Source: Burkholderia sp.
GTDB taxonomy: Bacteria; Pseudomonadota; Gammaproteobacteria; Burkholderiales; Burkholderiaceae
NCBI GenBank assembly: GCA_030151225.1
Contig: JASLEG010000235.1
Location: forward strand, 1-13,660
Reading direction: 5' to 3'
Length of the DNA stretch: 13,660 nt
Shown here: positions 6,335 to 13,614 of the stretch, one piece after another
Layout: every line of letters begins with the position of its first letter
Numbering within the stretch: position 1 is the first letter of the stretch
Program-made: the position numbers and the translations under genes
Notes under the pieces: generated by a model
The model's input: only the letters and a program-made list of their open reading frames with translations
Told to the model about the DNA's origin: nothing
Database searches by the model: none

Positions 6335-7222
6335 ATGCTGCCCCGAATCGAAGCGCTGCGCGCGCAACTGCGACCGTCCGAGCAGAAGCTCGCCGATTAC
6401 GTGCTGGCCGCCCCGCGCGAAATCCTCGACCTGTCGATGACCGATCTCGCGGCGCGCGCCGGCGTGAGCCAGCCGACCATCGCGCGCTTCTGCCAGGCAC
6501 TCGACTGCAGCGGCTTCCGCGAATTCAAGATCCGACTCGCGCAGAGCGTGGCGCCGGGCGTGCCGTCCGTGTATCGCGACGTGGAGCCCGACGAGCCCGC
6601 GCCCGGCATCATCGGCAAGGTGTTCGACCGCACCATCGGCGCGCTGATCGAGGTGCGCAACAGCCTGTCGGCCGGCAGCGTGGCCGAGGCGATCGCCCTG
6701 CTCTCGCGCGCCACGCGCATCGAGTTCTACGGCGCGGGCGGCTCCGGCATCGCCGCGCAGGACATCCAGCACAAGTTCTTCCGGCTCGGCGTGCCGAGCG
6801 TGGCCTATTCCGACCCGCACACCTTCTCGATGTCGGCCGCGCTGCTCGGCCCGCAGGACGTCGTGGTGGCGATCTCGAACACGGGCCGCACGCGCGACAT
6901 CGTGGAGGCGGCGCGCTCGGCGCTCGCCTGCGGCGCGAAGGTGGTGTCGATCACCCACAGCCATTCGCCGCTCGCGCAGGTCGCGAGCGTGAACCTGGCC
7001 TCGAACATCGCCGAGGAAACCGACGTGTTCTCGCCGATGACCTCGCGCATGTCGCATCTGGCGATCGGCGACATCCTGGCGGTGGGCGTGGCGCTGCAGC
7101 GCGGCCCCGAGCTGGTGGACCGGCTCGGCCGCGCCAAGGCCGCGATCGTGCGGCGGCGCATCGAGGCGGGCGAGCGCAGGAGCGCGCGCGACGCGGCGCG
7201 CGGCGACGACGGGGAAGGCTGA
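6335..7222 (+). CDS. hexR: RpiR-family transcriptional regulator, HexR type
   Basis: HexR proteins repress or activate central carbon genes (edd, eda, zwf, gap) and release DNA on binding KDPG. The 295-residue protein has the RpiR layout. An N-terminal helix-turn-helix domain spans about 1-77, with the helices in LSMTDLAARAGVSQPTIARFC (33-53) and FREFKIRLAQ (61-70). A C-terminal SIS sugar-phosphate domain runs from about 110 to 255, with YGAGGSG (132-138), ISNTGRTRDIV (180-190) and VSITHSHSPLA (204-214). E. coli HexR aligns from its first residues, so the start is ATG 6335, although no clear Shine-Dalgarno sequence precedes it. The frame stays open to 6158, but that extension crosses the operators. 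The last 20 or so residues are a charged Arg/Asp/Gly tail. The gene is divergent from edd. The role is inferred from family, neighbours and operators; other RpiR members sense other sugar phosphates. Confidence 0.88.
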   Translation: MLPRIEALRAQLRPSEQKLADYVLAAPREILDLSMTDLAARAGVSQPTIARFCQALDCSGFREFKIRLAQSVAPGVPSVYRDVEPDEPAPGIIGKVFDRTIGALIEVRNSLSAGSVAEAIALLSRATRIEFYGAGGSGIAAQDIQHKFFRLGVPSVAYSDPHTFSMSAALLGPQDVVVAISNTGRTRDIVEAARSALACGAKVVSITHSHSPLAQVASVNLASNIAEETDVFSPMTSRMSHLAIGDILAVGVALQRGPELVDRLGRAKAAIVRRRIEAGERRSARDAARGDDGEG

Positions 7223-7273
7223 GGAAAAGGAGGGGAGGAAAGGCGACGCGCCCGCGCGAACGGGACGGGCGCG
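7221..7273 (-). terminator. Probable terminator region of the hemJ-side transcript
   Basis: A perfect 8-bp GC stem (7247-7254 with 7266-7273, 11-nt loop) is followed on the - strand by an unbroken pyrimidine tract of about 23 nt (7243-7221). The tract is C/U-mixed rather than a pure U-run, so it is a weak intrinsic or Rho-assisted terminator at best. It overlaps the hexR stop on the other side; on the + strand no T-tract follows the stem. Confidence 0.45.
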
Positions 7274-7280
7274 CGCGGGA

Positions 7281-7703
7281 TCAGAACGGCTTGATCACGA
7301 CCAGCGCGACCGCGCCGAGCATGCCGAGCACGGGCAGTTCGTTGAAGAAGCGATACCAGCGATCGGAGCGGCGGTTCTCGCCGCGCTCGAACACGCGCAG
7401 CAGGTGCCCGCAATAGACGTGATAGCCGATCAGCAGCAGCACGATCGCCAGCTTCGCGTGGATCCAGCCCTGCCCCCGGCCGACCCCGGCCACCAGCCAC
7501 AGCCACAACCCGCAGGCCAGCGCCGGCACGGCGATGAAGCTCATGAAGCGGAACAGCTTGCGCGCCATCGCGAGCAACCGGCGCACCGCGCCGGGATCCG
7601 TTTCCATCGCGAGGTTCACGTAGATGCGCGGCAGATAGAACAGGCCCGCGAACCACGCGGCGATCAGCACGATGTGGAAGGTCTTGACCCAGAGATACGT
7701 CAT
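7281..7703 (-). CDS. hemJ: HemJ-like (UPF0093/CopD-like) membrane protein, probable protoporphyrinogen IX oxidase
   Basis: HemJ oxidises protoporphyrinogen IX to protoporphyrin IX in haem synthesis in bacteria lacking HemG or HemY. This 140-residue protein has the family's length and four likely membrane spans (about 4-24, 52-71, 81-101, 122-138). It also has the N-terminal WVKTFHIVLIAAWFAGLFYLP pattern (5-25), the conserved His10, and the WIHAKL motif with Lys84. A His and a Lys at equivalent places are reported as essential in cyanobacterial HemJ. His82, His95 and His100 are further possible haem ligands. It starts 7 nt after the proA stop and has no strong ribosome binding site, which suggests translational coupling. 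It is the last gene of the leftward unit. Such genes are often labelled only 'CopD family'; the enzymatic role is from family knowledge. Confidence 0.78.
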   Translation of the reverse strand: MTYLWVKTFHIVLIAAWFAGLFYLPRIYVNLAMETDPGAVRRLLAMARKLFRFMSFIAVPALACGLWLWLVAGVGRGQGWIHAKLAIVLLLIGYHVYCGHLLRVFERGENRRSDRWYRFFNELPVLGMLGAVALVVIKPF

Positions 7704-7710
7704 GACGCGC

Positions 7711-8982
7711 TCACTCGCGGCCCTCGCCGTGCCCGAGCACGACGTACTTCAGCGAGGTGAGCCCCTCGAGGCCCACCGGCCCGCGCGCGTGCAGCTTGTC
7801 GTTCGAGATGCCGATCTCGGCGCCGAGGCCGTATTCGAAGCCGTCGGCGAAGCGCGTCGACGCGTTGACCATCACGCTGGCCGAATCCACCTCGCGCAGG
7901 AAGCGCATCGCGCGGTCGTGGTCCTCGGTCACGATCGCATCGGTGTGCGCGGAGCCGTAGGTGTTGATGTGTTCGATCGCGGCGTCGAGGCCGTCCACCA
8001 CCTTGATCGCGAGCACCGGCGCCAGATACTCGGTGCGCCAGTCTTCCTCGGTGGCATCGACCAGCGGGCCGATCCCGGCCGCCGCGAGCACGGCCTTCGC
8101 GGCCGCGTCCACGCGCAGCTCGACCGACTTGTCGCGATACAGGCGGCCCAGCGGCGGCAGCACGGCGGCGGCCACGCCGCGCGCCACGAGCAGCGTTTCC
8201 ATGGTGTTGCAGGTGCCGTAGCGGTGGGTCTTGGCGTTGTCGCACACCGTCAGCGCGCGGGCCAGATCGGCGCGATCGTCCACGTACACGTGGCAGATGC
8301 CGTCGAGGTGCTTGATCATCGGCACCCGCGCGTCCTTCATCAGCCGCTCGATCAGGCTCTTGCCGCCGCGCGGCACGATCACGTCCACGTAGTCGGTCAT
8401 CGTGATCAGCTTGCCGACCGCGGCGCGATCGGCGGTGGCCACCACCTGCACGGCATCGGCCGGCAGCCCGGCCGCGGCCAGGCCCTCGCCGATCAGCTTC
8501 GCGAGCGCGGTGTTCGATTCGAGCGCTTCCGAGCCGCCGCGCAGGATCGTGGCGTTGCCCGACTTCAGGCACAGCGCGGCCGCGTCGATCGTCACGTTCG
8601 GGCGCGATTCGTAGATGATGCCGATCACGCCGAGCGGCACGCGCATCTGGCCCACCTGGATGCCGCTCGGGCGAAACTTCAGGTTCGAGATCTCGCCGAT
8701 CGGATCGGCCAGCGCCGCAACCTGGCGCAGGCCCTCGATCATGGTGTTCAGTGCCTTGTCCGATAGCGTGAGGCGATCGACGAAGGCGGCGTCCTGGCCG
8801 TTCGCGCGCGCGCGCTCGACGTCGCGCGCATTGGCGGCCTTCAGCGTGGCCGCCTCGCGCTCGATCGCCGTGGCGATCGCGGCGAGCGCGGCGTTCTTGG
8901 CTGCCGTGTCGGCCCGCGCGATCGCGCGCGAGGCTTGCCGCGCGCGGCGGCCGACGTCCGTCATGTACTGATCGATATCCAT
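7711..8982 (-). CDS. proA: Glutamate-5-semialdehyde dehydrogenase (gamma-glutamyl phosphate reductase)
   Basis: ProA reduces gamma-glutamyl phosphate with NADPH to glutamate 5-semialdehyde, the second step of proline synthesis. The 423-residue protein is of normal length and aldehyde-dehydrogenase type. Landmarks are PLGVIGIIYESRPNVT (116-131), LRGGSEA (147-153), PRGGKSLI (204-211), the catalytic cysteine in RYGTCNT (Cys258) and the ProA signature at 329-350, whose core is EHINTYGSAHTDAI. The C-terminus GLEGLTSLKYV is typical. The start at 8982 gives MDIDQYM. No strong ribosome binding site precedes it. An in-frame ATG 18 codons upstream (MGNGRLPRAP) would add atypical residues and lies across a hairpin, so I did not use it. 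The partner gene proB is not in the window. It follows holA after 101 bp and precedes hemJ by 7 bp. Confidence 0.96.
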   Translation of the reverse strand: MDIDQYMTDVGRRARQASRAIARADTAAKNAALAAIATAIEREAATLKAANARDVERARANGQDAAFVDRLTLSDKALNTMIEGLRQVAALADPIGEISNLKFRPSGIQVGQMRVPLGVIGIIYESRPNVTIDAAALCLKSGNATILRGGSEALESNTALAKLIGEGLAAAGLPADAVQVVATADRAAVGKLITMTDYVDVIVPRGGKSLIERLMKDARVPMIKHLDGICHVYVDDRADLARALTVCDNAKTHRYGTCNTMETLLVARGVAAAVLPPLGRLYRDKSVELRVDAAAKAVLAAAGIGPLVDATEEDWRTEYLAPVLAIKVVDGLDAAIEHINTYGSAHTDAIVTEDHDRAMRFLREVDSASVMVNASTRFADGFEYGLGAEIGISNDKLHARGPVGLEGLTSLKYVVLGHGEGRE

Positions 8983-9000
8983 CGTGAAACCCGAATCCGG

Positions 9001-9030
9001 AATGGCCGGCGCCCGTGGCAGCCGGCCGTT
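9001..9030. repeat. Intercistronic hairpin before proA
   Basis: GGCCGGC (9004-9010) and GCCGGCC (9021-9027) make a 7-bp GC stem with a 10-nt loop, extended by two A-T pairs beyond one mismatch. In the leftward transcript it ends 18 nt before the proA start, close enough to influence initiation. A separate perfect 12-bp palindrome, GCCCGGCCGGGC, lies at 9047-9058. Such GC palindromes arise easily at this base composition. Confidence 0.35.
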
Positions 9031-9083
9031 GCCCATGGTGGCCGCCGCCCGGCCGGGCGACGGCGAATCAACGTCTTCCTGCC

Positions 9084-10220
9084 TCAGTAGCCGCGGCGCG
9101 GTGCAGCCCCCGCACGCGGCCCGGCCGCGCCACGCGGCGCCGTGTCGGCTGCGCCCTGCGCGCCGGCCACCGTCATCGCGAGCTGGAACAGCCCGTCCCA
9201 CGGATCGGGCGGCGGCGCATCGGCGCGCGGCAGGCCGGCACCCGCGCCGGCGAGGCCCGACAGGCCCTTCACCTGGCGGTCGAGCTTGGCCGCCAGCGCC
9301 AGCGCCCGCTCGAGCACGGCTTCCGACACGCGCCCGAGCGCCGGGCCGATCAGCCGCTCGCGCGGGCCCCAGACGCGGTTCTCGCGGATCAGCACCGCGA
9401 GCGGCTTGCCGGCCTCGACACCGCGCTTGATGCGCAGCAGCGTGCGCAATTCCTCGACCACGGCCCACAGCACCAGCACGAGCGCCTCGCCCTCGCCCTT
9501 CAGGCCGTCGATCATGCGCGCGAGCCGCCCGGCATCGCCGGCCAGCATCGCCTCGTTGAGCTTGAACACGTCGTAGCGCGCCACGTTCAGCACGGCGTCC
9601 TGCACCTGCTCGAGACCGAGCGCGCCGGCCGGATACAGCAGCCCGAGCTTCTGGATCTCCTGGTGCGCGGCGAGCAGGTTGCCCTCCACGCGCTCGGCGA
9701 TGAACTGCAGCGCGCGCCGCCCGTCGTCGCCCGGCGCCACGCGCTGGCCCTGCGCGGCGAGCCGCTGGCCGATCCAGTTCGGCAACTGCGCGCGGTCCAC
9801 CGGGTCGATCTTCAGCGCGACGCCGCCGTTCGCGAGCGCCGTGAACCACGCCGACTTCTGCGTGGCCGCATCGAGCCGCGGCAGCGTGACGAGCATCAGC
9901 ACGTCGGGATTGGGGGCGGCGGCGAGCGTCTTCAGCGCGTCGGCGCCTTCCTTGCCGGGCTTGCCGGTCGGGATCCGCAGCTCGATCAGCTGGCGCTCGC
10001 CGAACAGCGACATCGCCTGCGTCGCGCCCAGCAGCGAACTCCAGTCGAAGCTGCGCTCGACCGTGAACACCGAGCGCTCGGTGAAGCCGGCCGCGCGCGC
10101 GGCCGCACGGATGCGGTCGCAGGCTTCCTGCGCGAGCAGCGGCTCGTCGCCGTGGACGGTGTAGAGGCCGGCCGGCCCCTTCGCGAGGTGCGGCTCCAGC
10201 GCGTCAAGTCGCAGTTGCAT
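9084..10220 (-). CDS. holA: DNA polymerase III subunit delta
   Basis: HolA (delta) is the clamp-opening subunit of the DnaX clamp-loader complex that loads the beta sliding clamp. The 378-residue protein begins MQLRLDALEPHL and has the delta-type nucleotide-fold entry LYTVHGDEPLLAQEA (19-33), which lacks a working Walker lysine. The beta-binding helix region AMSLFGERQLIEL (69-81) has Leu72-Phe73 matching the Leu-Phe pair that E. coli delta inserts into the clamp. The middle domain includes EGNLLAAHQEIQKL, and the C-terminal collar domain follows. E. coli delta is 343 residues. Most of the excess is an Ala/Gly/Pro/Arg-rich tail covering roughly the last 25 residues, which ends PRRGY. No strong ribosome binding site precedes the ATG. 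It follows lptE after 41 bp, the same order as in E. coli. Confidence 0.95.
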   Translation of the reverse strand: MQLRLDALEPHLAKGPAGLYTVHGDEPLLAQEACDRIRAAARAAGFTERSVFTVERSFDWSSLLGATQAMSLFGERQLIELRIPTGKPGKEGADALKTLAAAPNPDVLMLVTLPRLDAATQKSAWFTALANGGVALKIDPVDRAQLPNWIGQRLAAQGQRVAPGDDGRRALQFIAERVEGNLLAAHQEIQKLGLLYPAGALGLEQVQDAVLNVARYDVFKLNEAMLAGDAGRLARMIDGLKGEGEALVLVLWAVVEELRTLLRIKRGVEAGKPLAVLIRENRVWGPRERLIGPALGRVSEAVLERALALAAKLDRQVKGLSGLAGAGAGLPRADAPPPDPWDGLFQLAMTVAGAQGAADTAPRGAAGPRAGAAPRRGY

Positions 10221-10261
10221 CGGTTCGAATGCCCGGCGGTCGGTGAGGAGTGAAGCTCAAA

Positions 10262-10813
10262 TCAGAGCGGCGGCGGCGGCAGCGGCGCGCGCGGCGCGAC
10301 GCCCGGCACCACTTGGCCCGGCTGCGGCGTCAGCGAATGCACGAGCGACAGGCGCCGCGTGAGCTGGTCGACGGCGTCGTTCTGCATGTCGGCGTAGAGG
10401 ATGTCCGACTCCTGCGCCTTCGCCTGCACGTACTGCGCGTTGTACGTCATCGCGCGGTTCAGCGAGATCACGCTCGGCGCGATCAGCAGCGTGCCGTCCT
10501 TCGCCGTCAGCGTGTAGTTCAGCGAGTAGTTGAGCTGGTATTCCTCGACCGTGCCGAACTGGTCGAGCGTCAGCGTGGACGTGCTGCGCGCCTCGGACAG
10601 GCGCAGCACCGCATCGGCGTCGTCCGGGATTGTCGTGATCTTGCTGTCGCTGCCCCCCTCGACCATGCGACGCAGCCGCGCCGCCACGGCCGGCGGCGCG
10701 CCCGCGATCATCAGGTGCTTGAACGCGTAATCCTGCGTGCCGCGCAGCTGGAAACCGCACGCGGACAGCAGCGTCGCGCTGCCCACGGCCATCAAAAACG
10801 ATCTGCGGATCAC
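10262..10813 (-). CDS. lptE: LPS-assembly lipoprotein LptE
   Basis: LptE plugs and chaperones the outer-membrane LptD barrel that inserts lipopolysaccharide into the outer leaflet. The protein starts at GTG 10813 (183 residues), with AAGGAG 5 nt upstream. The only nearby ATG (codon 8) would cut the signal peptide. The N-terminus is a lipoprotein signal: two Arg, a hydrophobic core (FLMAVGSATLL) and the lipobox LSAC, giving lipidated Cys19 followed by GFQLRG, the typical LptE/RlpB start. The rest fits the family's small alpha/beta domain, including YQLNYSLNYTL (about 92-102). The C-terminus ends in a Pro-rich tail (PRAPLPPPPL). It sits between leuS (29 bp gap) and holA (41 bp gap), the conserved proteobacterial order, which strongly supports the call because LptE sequences diverge widely. 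Confidence 0.93.
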   Translation of the reverse strand: MIRRSFLMAVGSATLLSACGFQLRGTQDYAFKHLMIAGAPPAVAARLRRMVEGGSDSKITTIPDDADAVLRLSEARSTSTLTLDQFGTVEEYQLNYSLNYTLTAKDGTLLIAPSVISLNRAMTYNAQYVQAKAQESDILYADMQNDAVDQLTRRLSLVHSLTPQPGQVVPGVAPRAPLPPPPL

Positions 10814-10818
10814 CTTCG

Positions 10819-10824
10819 CTCCTT
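10819..10824 (-). promoter_or_regulatory. Ribosome binding site that decides the lptE GTG start
   Basis: AAGGAG on the - strand, 5 nt before GTG 10813. It supports GTG initiation and a full-length lipoprotein signal peptide. Confidence 0.8.
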
Positions 10825-10842
10825 GCTGGTTCGTACTGCGCG

Positions 10843-13437
10843 TCAGACCACGACGTTGACGAGACGGCCCGGCACGACGATCACCTTCTTCGCCGGCTTG
10901 CCTTCGCCGAACTTCGCGAACGCCTCGTCGGCGAGCGCGGCGGCCTCGATCACGTCGCGGCCCGCGTCCTTCGACACCTTCACGGCGCCCCGCACCTTGC
11001 CGTTGATCTGCAGCACGAGCTCGATCTCGGCCTGCTCGAGCGCGGCCTCGTCCACCTTCGGCCAGGGCGCGTCGAGCAGCGGGCCGAACTCGGCGGCGTA
11101 GCCGAGCTCCTGCCACAGCGCGAAGGTCAGGTGCGGCACGACCGGATACAGCACGCGCAGCAGGATGCCGTAGGTTTCGCGCTGCACGGCGGCCGGCGCG
11201 CCCTTGGCGCCCTCGATCGCGTTGAGCATCTTCATCGCGGCCGACACGACGGTGTTGTACTGCAGGCGCTGGTAGTCGAAATCGGCCTGCTTCAGCACCC
11301 CGTGGATCTCGCGGCGCAGCGTTTTGGACACTTCGTCGAGCGAGGCCGGATCGAGCGCCTCGCGCGCATCGAAGGCCGCGCGGTTGGCCGACGCGAACGC
11401 CCAGACGCGGCGCAGGAAGCGGCTCGCGCCCTCCACGCCGGCGCCCGACCACTCGAGCTGCTGCTCGGGCGGCGCCGCGAACATCGTGAACAGGCGCGCG
11501 GTGTCGGCGCCGTGCTGGTCGATCAGCAGTTGCGGATCGACGCCGTTGTTCTTCGACTTCGACATCTTCTCGATGCCGCCGAGCACCACCGGCTGGCCGT
11601 CCGACACGAGCACGGCGCCGACCGGGCGGCCCTTGTCGTCGTGCGTGACGGTCACGTCGGCCGGGTTGTACCAGGTCTTCTTGCCGGCCGCGTCCTCGCG
11701 GTAGAACGTGTCGTTGAGCACCATGCCCTGGGTGAGCAGGTTCCTGGCCGGCTCGCCGAACTTCACGAGGCCGAGGTCACGCATCACCTTGGTCCAGAAG
11801 CGCGAATAAAGCAGGTGCAGGATCGCGTGCTCGATGCCGCCGATGTACTGATCCATCGGCATCCAGTGATCGGTGCGCGCGTCCACCATGGTGGTCGCGT
11901 CGGGCGCCGTGTAGCGCGAGAAGTACCACGACGAATCGACGAAGGTGTCCATCGTGTCGGTTTCGCGCCGGGCCGCAGCGCCGCACTTCGGGCAGCTGCA
12001 GTTCAGGAACGCCTCGGACTTCGCGAGCGGGTTGCCGCTGCCGTCCGGCACGAGATCCTCGGGCAGCACCACCGGCAGGTCCGCCTCGGGCACCGGCACG
12101 TCGCCGCAGCTCGGGCAGTGGATGATCGGGATCGGCGTGCCCCAGTAGCGCTGGCGCGACACGCCCCAGTCGCGCAGGCGCCAGGTGACCTGCTTGTCGC
12201 CGAAGCCGCCGGCCTTCAGGTCAGCCGCCACGGCTTCCACCGCCGCGTCGTGGCCGAGGCCGTCGTACTTGCCGCTGTTCACGCAGGTGCCGCGTGCCTT
12301 GTCGCCGTACCATTCCTGCCAGGCTTCGGTCGAGAAGCTTTCGCCCTCGGCCGCGATCACCTGCCTGACCGGCAGCGCGTACTTGGCCGCGAACGCGAAG
12401 TCGCGCTCGTCGTGCGCGGGCACGCCCATCACGGCGCCTTCGCCGTAGCTCATCAGCACGTAGTTGCCGATCCACACCGGCACGGCCTCGCCCGTGATCG
12501 GGTGCTTCACCGAGAAGCCGGTGGCCACGCCCTTCTTTTCCATGGTGGCCATGTCCGCCTCGGCCACGCCGCCCTGCTTGCATTCGTCGATGAAGGCGAG
12601 CAGCTCGGGGCGGCCTTCGGCCAGGCGCGTGGCGAGCGGATGCTCGGCCGCGATCGCGCAGAAGGTCACGCCCATGATGGTGTCGACGCGCGTGGTGAAC
12701 ACACGCAGCAGCTTCTGCTCGCCGTCGAGCTCGTACGGGAAGCCGAAGTTCACGCCGAAGCTCTTGCCGATCCAGTTCTGCTGCATGATCTTCACGCGCT
12801 CGGGCCAGCCAAGGCCGTCGAGGTCGTTCAGCAACTCGTCGGCGTACTGCGTGATGCGCATGTAGTACATCGGGATCTCGCGCTTCTCGACCACCGCGCC
12901 CGAACGCCAGCCGCGGCCGTCGATCACCTGCTCGTTGGCCAGCACGGTCTGGTCGACCGGATCCCAGTTCACGGTGCCCGTCTTCTTGTACGCGATGCCC
13001 TTCTCGAGCATCTTCAGGAACAGCCACTGGTTCCATTTGTAGTAGTCGGGCTTGCAGGTGGCGATCTCGCGCGACCAGTCGATCGCCAGGCCCATCGACT
13101 GCATCTGGCCCTTCATGTAGGCGATGTTGTCGTAGGTCCACTTGGCGGGCGGCACGTTGTTGGCCATCGCGGCGTTCTCGGCCGGCATGCCGAACGCGTC
13201 CCAGCCCATCGGCATCAGCGTGTTGTAGCCGTTCATGCGCAGATAGCGGTACATCACGTCATTGATCGTGTAGTTGCGGACGTGACCCATGTGCAGCTTG
13301 CCCGACGGATAGGGCAGCATCGATACGCAGTAGAACTTCGGCTTGTGCGAATCTTCCTTCGTCAGATAGGCGTTGGTATCGCGCCAGTCGCGCTGGACGG
13401 CGGCTTCGACGTCGGCGGGTACGTATCGTTCTTGCAT
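10843..13437 (-). CDS. leuS: Leucyl-tRNA synthetase
   Basis: LeuRS charges tRNA-Leu and hydrolyses mischarged products. The 864-residue class Ia enzyme is of normal bacterial length. It has the HIGH-type motif HMGH (49-52, within PYPSGKLHMGH) and the KMSKS loop (624-628, KMSKSKNNG). It has the CP1 editing domain, with VFTTRVDTIMGVTF and GVPAHDERDF carrying the conserved Thr-rich region and Asp. It also has a zinc-type insertion with Cys441/Cys444 and Cys482/Cys485 (plus Cys480). The C-terminal anticodon-binding and tail domains end in GRLVNVVV. The start at ATG 13437 (MQERYVPADVEAAVQRDW) matches the family. The frame stays open 48 codons further, but that segment is Arg/Pro-rich and contains the putative promoter. 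No good Shine-Dalgarno sequence is seen. It is the first sure gene of the leuS-lptE-holA-proA-hemJ unit. Confidence 0.97.
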   Translation of the reverse strand: MQERYVPADVEAAVQRDWRDTNAYLTKEDSHKPKFYCVSMLPYPSGKLHMGHVRNYTINDVMYRYLRMNGYNTLMPMGWDAFGMPAENAAMANNVPPAKWTYDNIAYMKGQMQSMGLAIDWSREIATCKPDYYKWNQWLFLKMLEKGIAYKKTGTVNWDPVDQTVLANEQVIDGRGWRSGAVVEKREIPMYYMRITQYADELLNDLDGLGWPERVKIMQQNWIGKSFGVNFGFPYELDGEQKLLRVFTTRVDTIMGVTFCAIAAEHPLATRLAEGRPELLAFIDECKQGGVAEADMATMEKKGVATGFSVKHPITGEAVPVWIGNYVLMSYGEGAVMGVPAHDERDFAFAAKYALPVRQVIAAEGESFSTEAWQEWYGDKARGTCVNSGKYDGLGHDAAVEAVAADLKAGGFGDKQVTWRLRDWGVSRQRYWGTPIPIIHCPSCGDVPVPEADLPVVLPEDLVPDGSGNPLAKSEAFLNCSCPKCGAAARRETDTMDTFVDSSWYFSRYTAPDATTMVDARTDHWMPMDQYIGGIEHAILHLLYSRFWTKVMRDLGLVKFGEPARNLLTQGMVLNDTFYREDAAGKKTWYNPADVTVTHDDKGRPVGAVLVSDGQPVVLGGIEKMSKSKNNGVDPQLLIDQHGADTARLFTMFAAPPEQQLEWSGAGVEGASRFLRRVWAFASANRAAFDAREALDPASLDEVSKTLRREIHGVLKQADFDYQRLQYNTVVSAAMKMLNAIEGAKGAPAAVQRETYGILLRVLYPVVPHLTFALWQELGYAAEFGPLLDAPWPKVDEAALEQAEIELVLQINGKVRGAVKVSKDAGRDVIEAAALADEAFAKFGEGKPAKKVIVVPGRLVNVVV

Positions 13438-13527
13438 GGTGTGTTCGGCTTGGCTGTCGGCGCGACGGAACGCGCGCTGGCTGGGATGATCGAAAGTCGC
13501 ACGCCCCGGCGGGCGGGGAAAGGGCCG

Positions 13528-13533
13528 ATTATA
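13528..13533 (-). promoter_or_regulatory. Candidate -10 box for leuS
   Basis: A perfect TATAAT on the - strand, in otherwise GC-rich sequence, about 90 bp before the leuS ATG. No good -35 hexamer stands 16-19 nt upstream, and there is no TG extension, so any promoter would depend on the -10 box alone. Confidence 0.45.
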
Positions 13534-13554
13534 CCGTCCGCGTCGGCGCCTCAG

Positions 13555-13579
13555 GCCACGCGTGTGCGATGCGCGTGGC
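13555..13579. repeat. 8-bp stem hairpin upstream of leuS
   Basis: GCCACGCG (13555-13562) and CGCGTGGC (13572-13579) are perfect arms around a 9-nt loop. It lies between the possible end of the upstream gene and the leuS -10 box. There is no T-run on either side. It could be a weak terminator of the upstream gene or overlap the leuS -35 region. Confidence 0.35.
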
Positions 13580-13614
13580 ACGGGCCGGGCGGCGGGCGTG
13601 GCCCGCGCGCGGAT

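Noticed and set aside
4321..7416. A 1031-codon + strand open frame across edd and hexR
   Set aside because: It runs antisense to edd and out of frame with hexR. The translation is Arg/Ala/His/Gly-rich with no domain, the usual shadow of GC-biased third positions. edd and hexR match known families throughout.
7672..8766. + strand open frame antisense to proA, with similar ones at 9015-10253 (holA) and 10250-11101 (lptE/leuS)
   Set aside because: All mirror well-identified - strand genes, are rich in His/Arg/Ala and show no motifs.
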